Assembly (NCBI GenBank): GCA_905214615.1
Contig: CAJMMX010000087.1
Coordinates: forward strand, 1 to 5,905
Source of the DNA: an uncultured bacterium
Lineage (GTDB): Bacteria; Actinomycetota; Coriobacteriia; Coriobacteriales; Coriobacteriaceae
Length of the DNA stretch: 5,905 bases
Direction: 5' to 3'
How positions within the stretch are numbered: the stretch's first letter is position 1; each line of letters starts with the position of its first letter. The translations under genes and the position numbers were made by a program. The notes under the pieces were generated by a model. That model saw only the letters and a program-made list of their open reading frames with translations. It made no database searches and was not told where the DNA came from. Of the stretch, positions 5,007 through 5,905 are shown piece after piece.

Positions 5007-5905
5007 ATGAGCAATGTGTACACATCCATTGATCAGCTTATCGGCCACACTCCGCTTCTGGAGCTCACCCACTTTGAGGCCGATGAGGACCTCAAGGCCC
5101 GCGTGCTCGTCAAGCTGGAATACTTCAACCCCGCCGGATCCGTTAAAGACCGCGTCGCCAAGAACATGATTGACGAGGCCGAGAAGGCAGGCAAGCTCGT
5201 GCGTGGCGGCGACTACACCATCATCGAGCCCACGAGCGGCAACACCGGCGTCGGCATCGCCTCGGTGGCGGCCGCCCGCGGCTACAAGGTGATCATCACC
5301 ATGCCCGAGACCATGTCCGTCGAGCGCCGCAAGCTGATGCAGGCATACGGTGCGCAGCTCGTGCTCACCGACGGCTCCAAAGGCATGAAGGGCGCTATCG
5401 CCAAGGCCGAAGAGTTGCAGAAGGAGACCCCCAACAGCATCATCGCCGGCCAGTTTGTGAACCCCGCGAACCCGGCCATTCACAAGGCCACGACCGGCCC
5501 CGAGATCTGGGACGATACCGACGGTAAGGTGGACATCTTTGTGGCAGGCGTTGGCACCGGCGGCACCGTGACCGGCGTGGGCAAGTACCTGAAGAGTAAG
5601 AACCCTGACGTGAAGGTCGTGGCCGTGGAGCCCGCCTCCTCCCCGGTGCTGAGCAAGGGCACTGCTGGTGCGCACAAGATCCAGGGCATCGGCGCAGGCT
5701 TTGTGCCGGACGTGCTGGACACCAAGGTTTATGACGAGATCATTGCCGTGGAGAACGACGACGCCTTTGCCACCGGTCGGCTGATCGGTCACAAGGAAGG
5801 TGTGCTGGTGGGCATTTCTTCCGGTGCTGCCGTCTGGGCTGCCCTGCAGCTGGCAAAGCGCCCGGAGAACGCTGGCAAGAACATCGTGGTGCTGCTGCCT
5901 GATAC
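5007..5905 (+). CDS. cysK: Cysteine synthase A (O-acetylserine sulfhydrylase), partial at C-terminus
   Basis: This PLP enzyme converts O-acetyl-L-serine and sulfide to L-cysteine and acetate in the cytoplasm. The window holds 299 codons plus two bases with no stop; family members are about 305-315 residues, so only the tail is missing. The PLP lysine is Lys47 in N-P-A-G-S-V-K-D-R. The substrate-binding T-S-G-N-T-G loop is at 76-81, the phosphate-binding G-V-G-T-G-G-T at 181-187, and the PLP-ring serine segment G-I-S-S-G-A at 269-274. All key residues are intact. The ATG at 5007 follows GGAGG (4996-5000) by 6 bases, an ideal site. It is divergent from the Rrf2-family gene; in Bacillus, CysK itself partners the Rrf2 protein CymR to sense O-acetylserine, so a similar partnership is possible. 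CysK rather than CysM is favoured by overall similarity. Confidence 0.95.
   Translation, partial: MSNVYTSIDQLIGHTPLLELTHFEADEDLKARVLVKLEYFNPAGSVKDRVAKNMIDEAEKAGKLVRGGDYTIIEPTSGNTGVGIASVAAARGYKVIITMPETMSVERRKLMQAYGAQLVLTDGSKGMKGAIAKAEELQKETPNSIIAGQFVNPANPAIHKATTGPEIWDDTDGKVDIFVAGVGTGGTVTGVGKYLKSKNPDVKVVAVEPASSPVLSKGTAGAHKIQGIGAGFVPDVLDTKVYDEIIAVENDDAFATGRLIGHKEGVLVGISSGAAVWAALQLAKRPENAGKNIVVLLPD

Noticed and set aside
4896..5792. Minus-strand open frame of 298 codons opposite cysK
   Set aside because: It is the mirror of a highly conserved cysK in GC-rich DNA. The product is His/Gly/Val-rich and lacks a known fold.

Overview
The window looks like chromosomal DNA from a high-GC gut actinobacterium of the class Coriobacteriia, most likely Collinsella or a close relative. 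This is inferred from the GC-rich, strongly biased codon use and from the mix of Firmicutes-like regulators (YerC, a CymR-like Rrf2 protein) in a GC-rich background. No rRNA or other marker gene is present to confirm it. There is no tRNA, CRISPR array, transposase or prophage.

Left half, minus strand (1-2979): one very large reading frame runs off the left edge without a stop. It gives at least 993 residues of an AddB-like PD-(D/E)XK nuclease, the likely nuclease subunit of an AddAB-type end-resection and recombination complex. The RecB-family nuclease motifs and the first cysteines of a probable Fe-S staple are visible, but no N-terminal Walker A motif was found. An Ala/Asp/Lys-rich linker encoded by an 18-bp tandem repeat sits just before the nuclease part.

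Middle (2980-4324): an 89-bp near-perfect palindrome of intergenic-repeat type abuts a rho-independent terminator. That terminator closes a small minus-strand gene for a YerC/TrpR-family DNA-binding protein. After a 323-bp divergent spacer comes a plus-strand gene for a small four-helix membrane protein (YvlD / phage-holin 4_2 family) with its own terminator. A shorter sequence resembling one arm of the big palindrome follows it.

Right end (4325-5905): a divergent pair consists of a minus-strand Rrf2-family regulator with four clustered cysteines and a plus-strand cysteine synthase (cysK) cut off about ten residues before its usual end. The 253-bp spacer holds a good sigma-70 promoter for cysK with a dyad lying inside its spacer and reaching into the -10 box, a weaker promoter for the regulator, and a foldable cysK leader. 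The layout suggests that the regulator controls cysK, and perhaps itself, in response to cysteine, sulfur or Fe-S status.

The two genes that run off the window edges (1-2979 minus and 5007-5905 plus) were read directly from the sequence. Most other long open frames are antisense or frame-shifted shadows of the genes listed.
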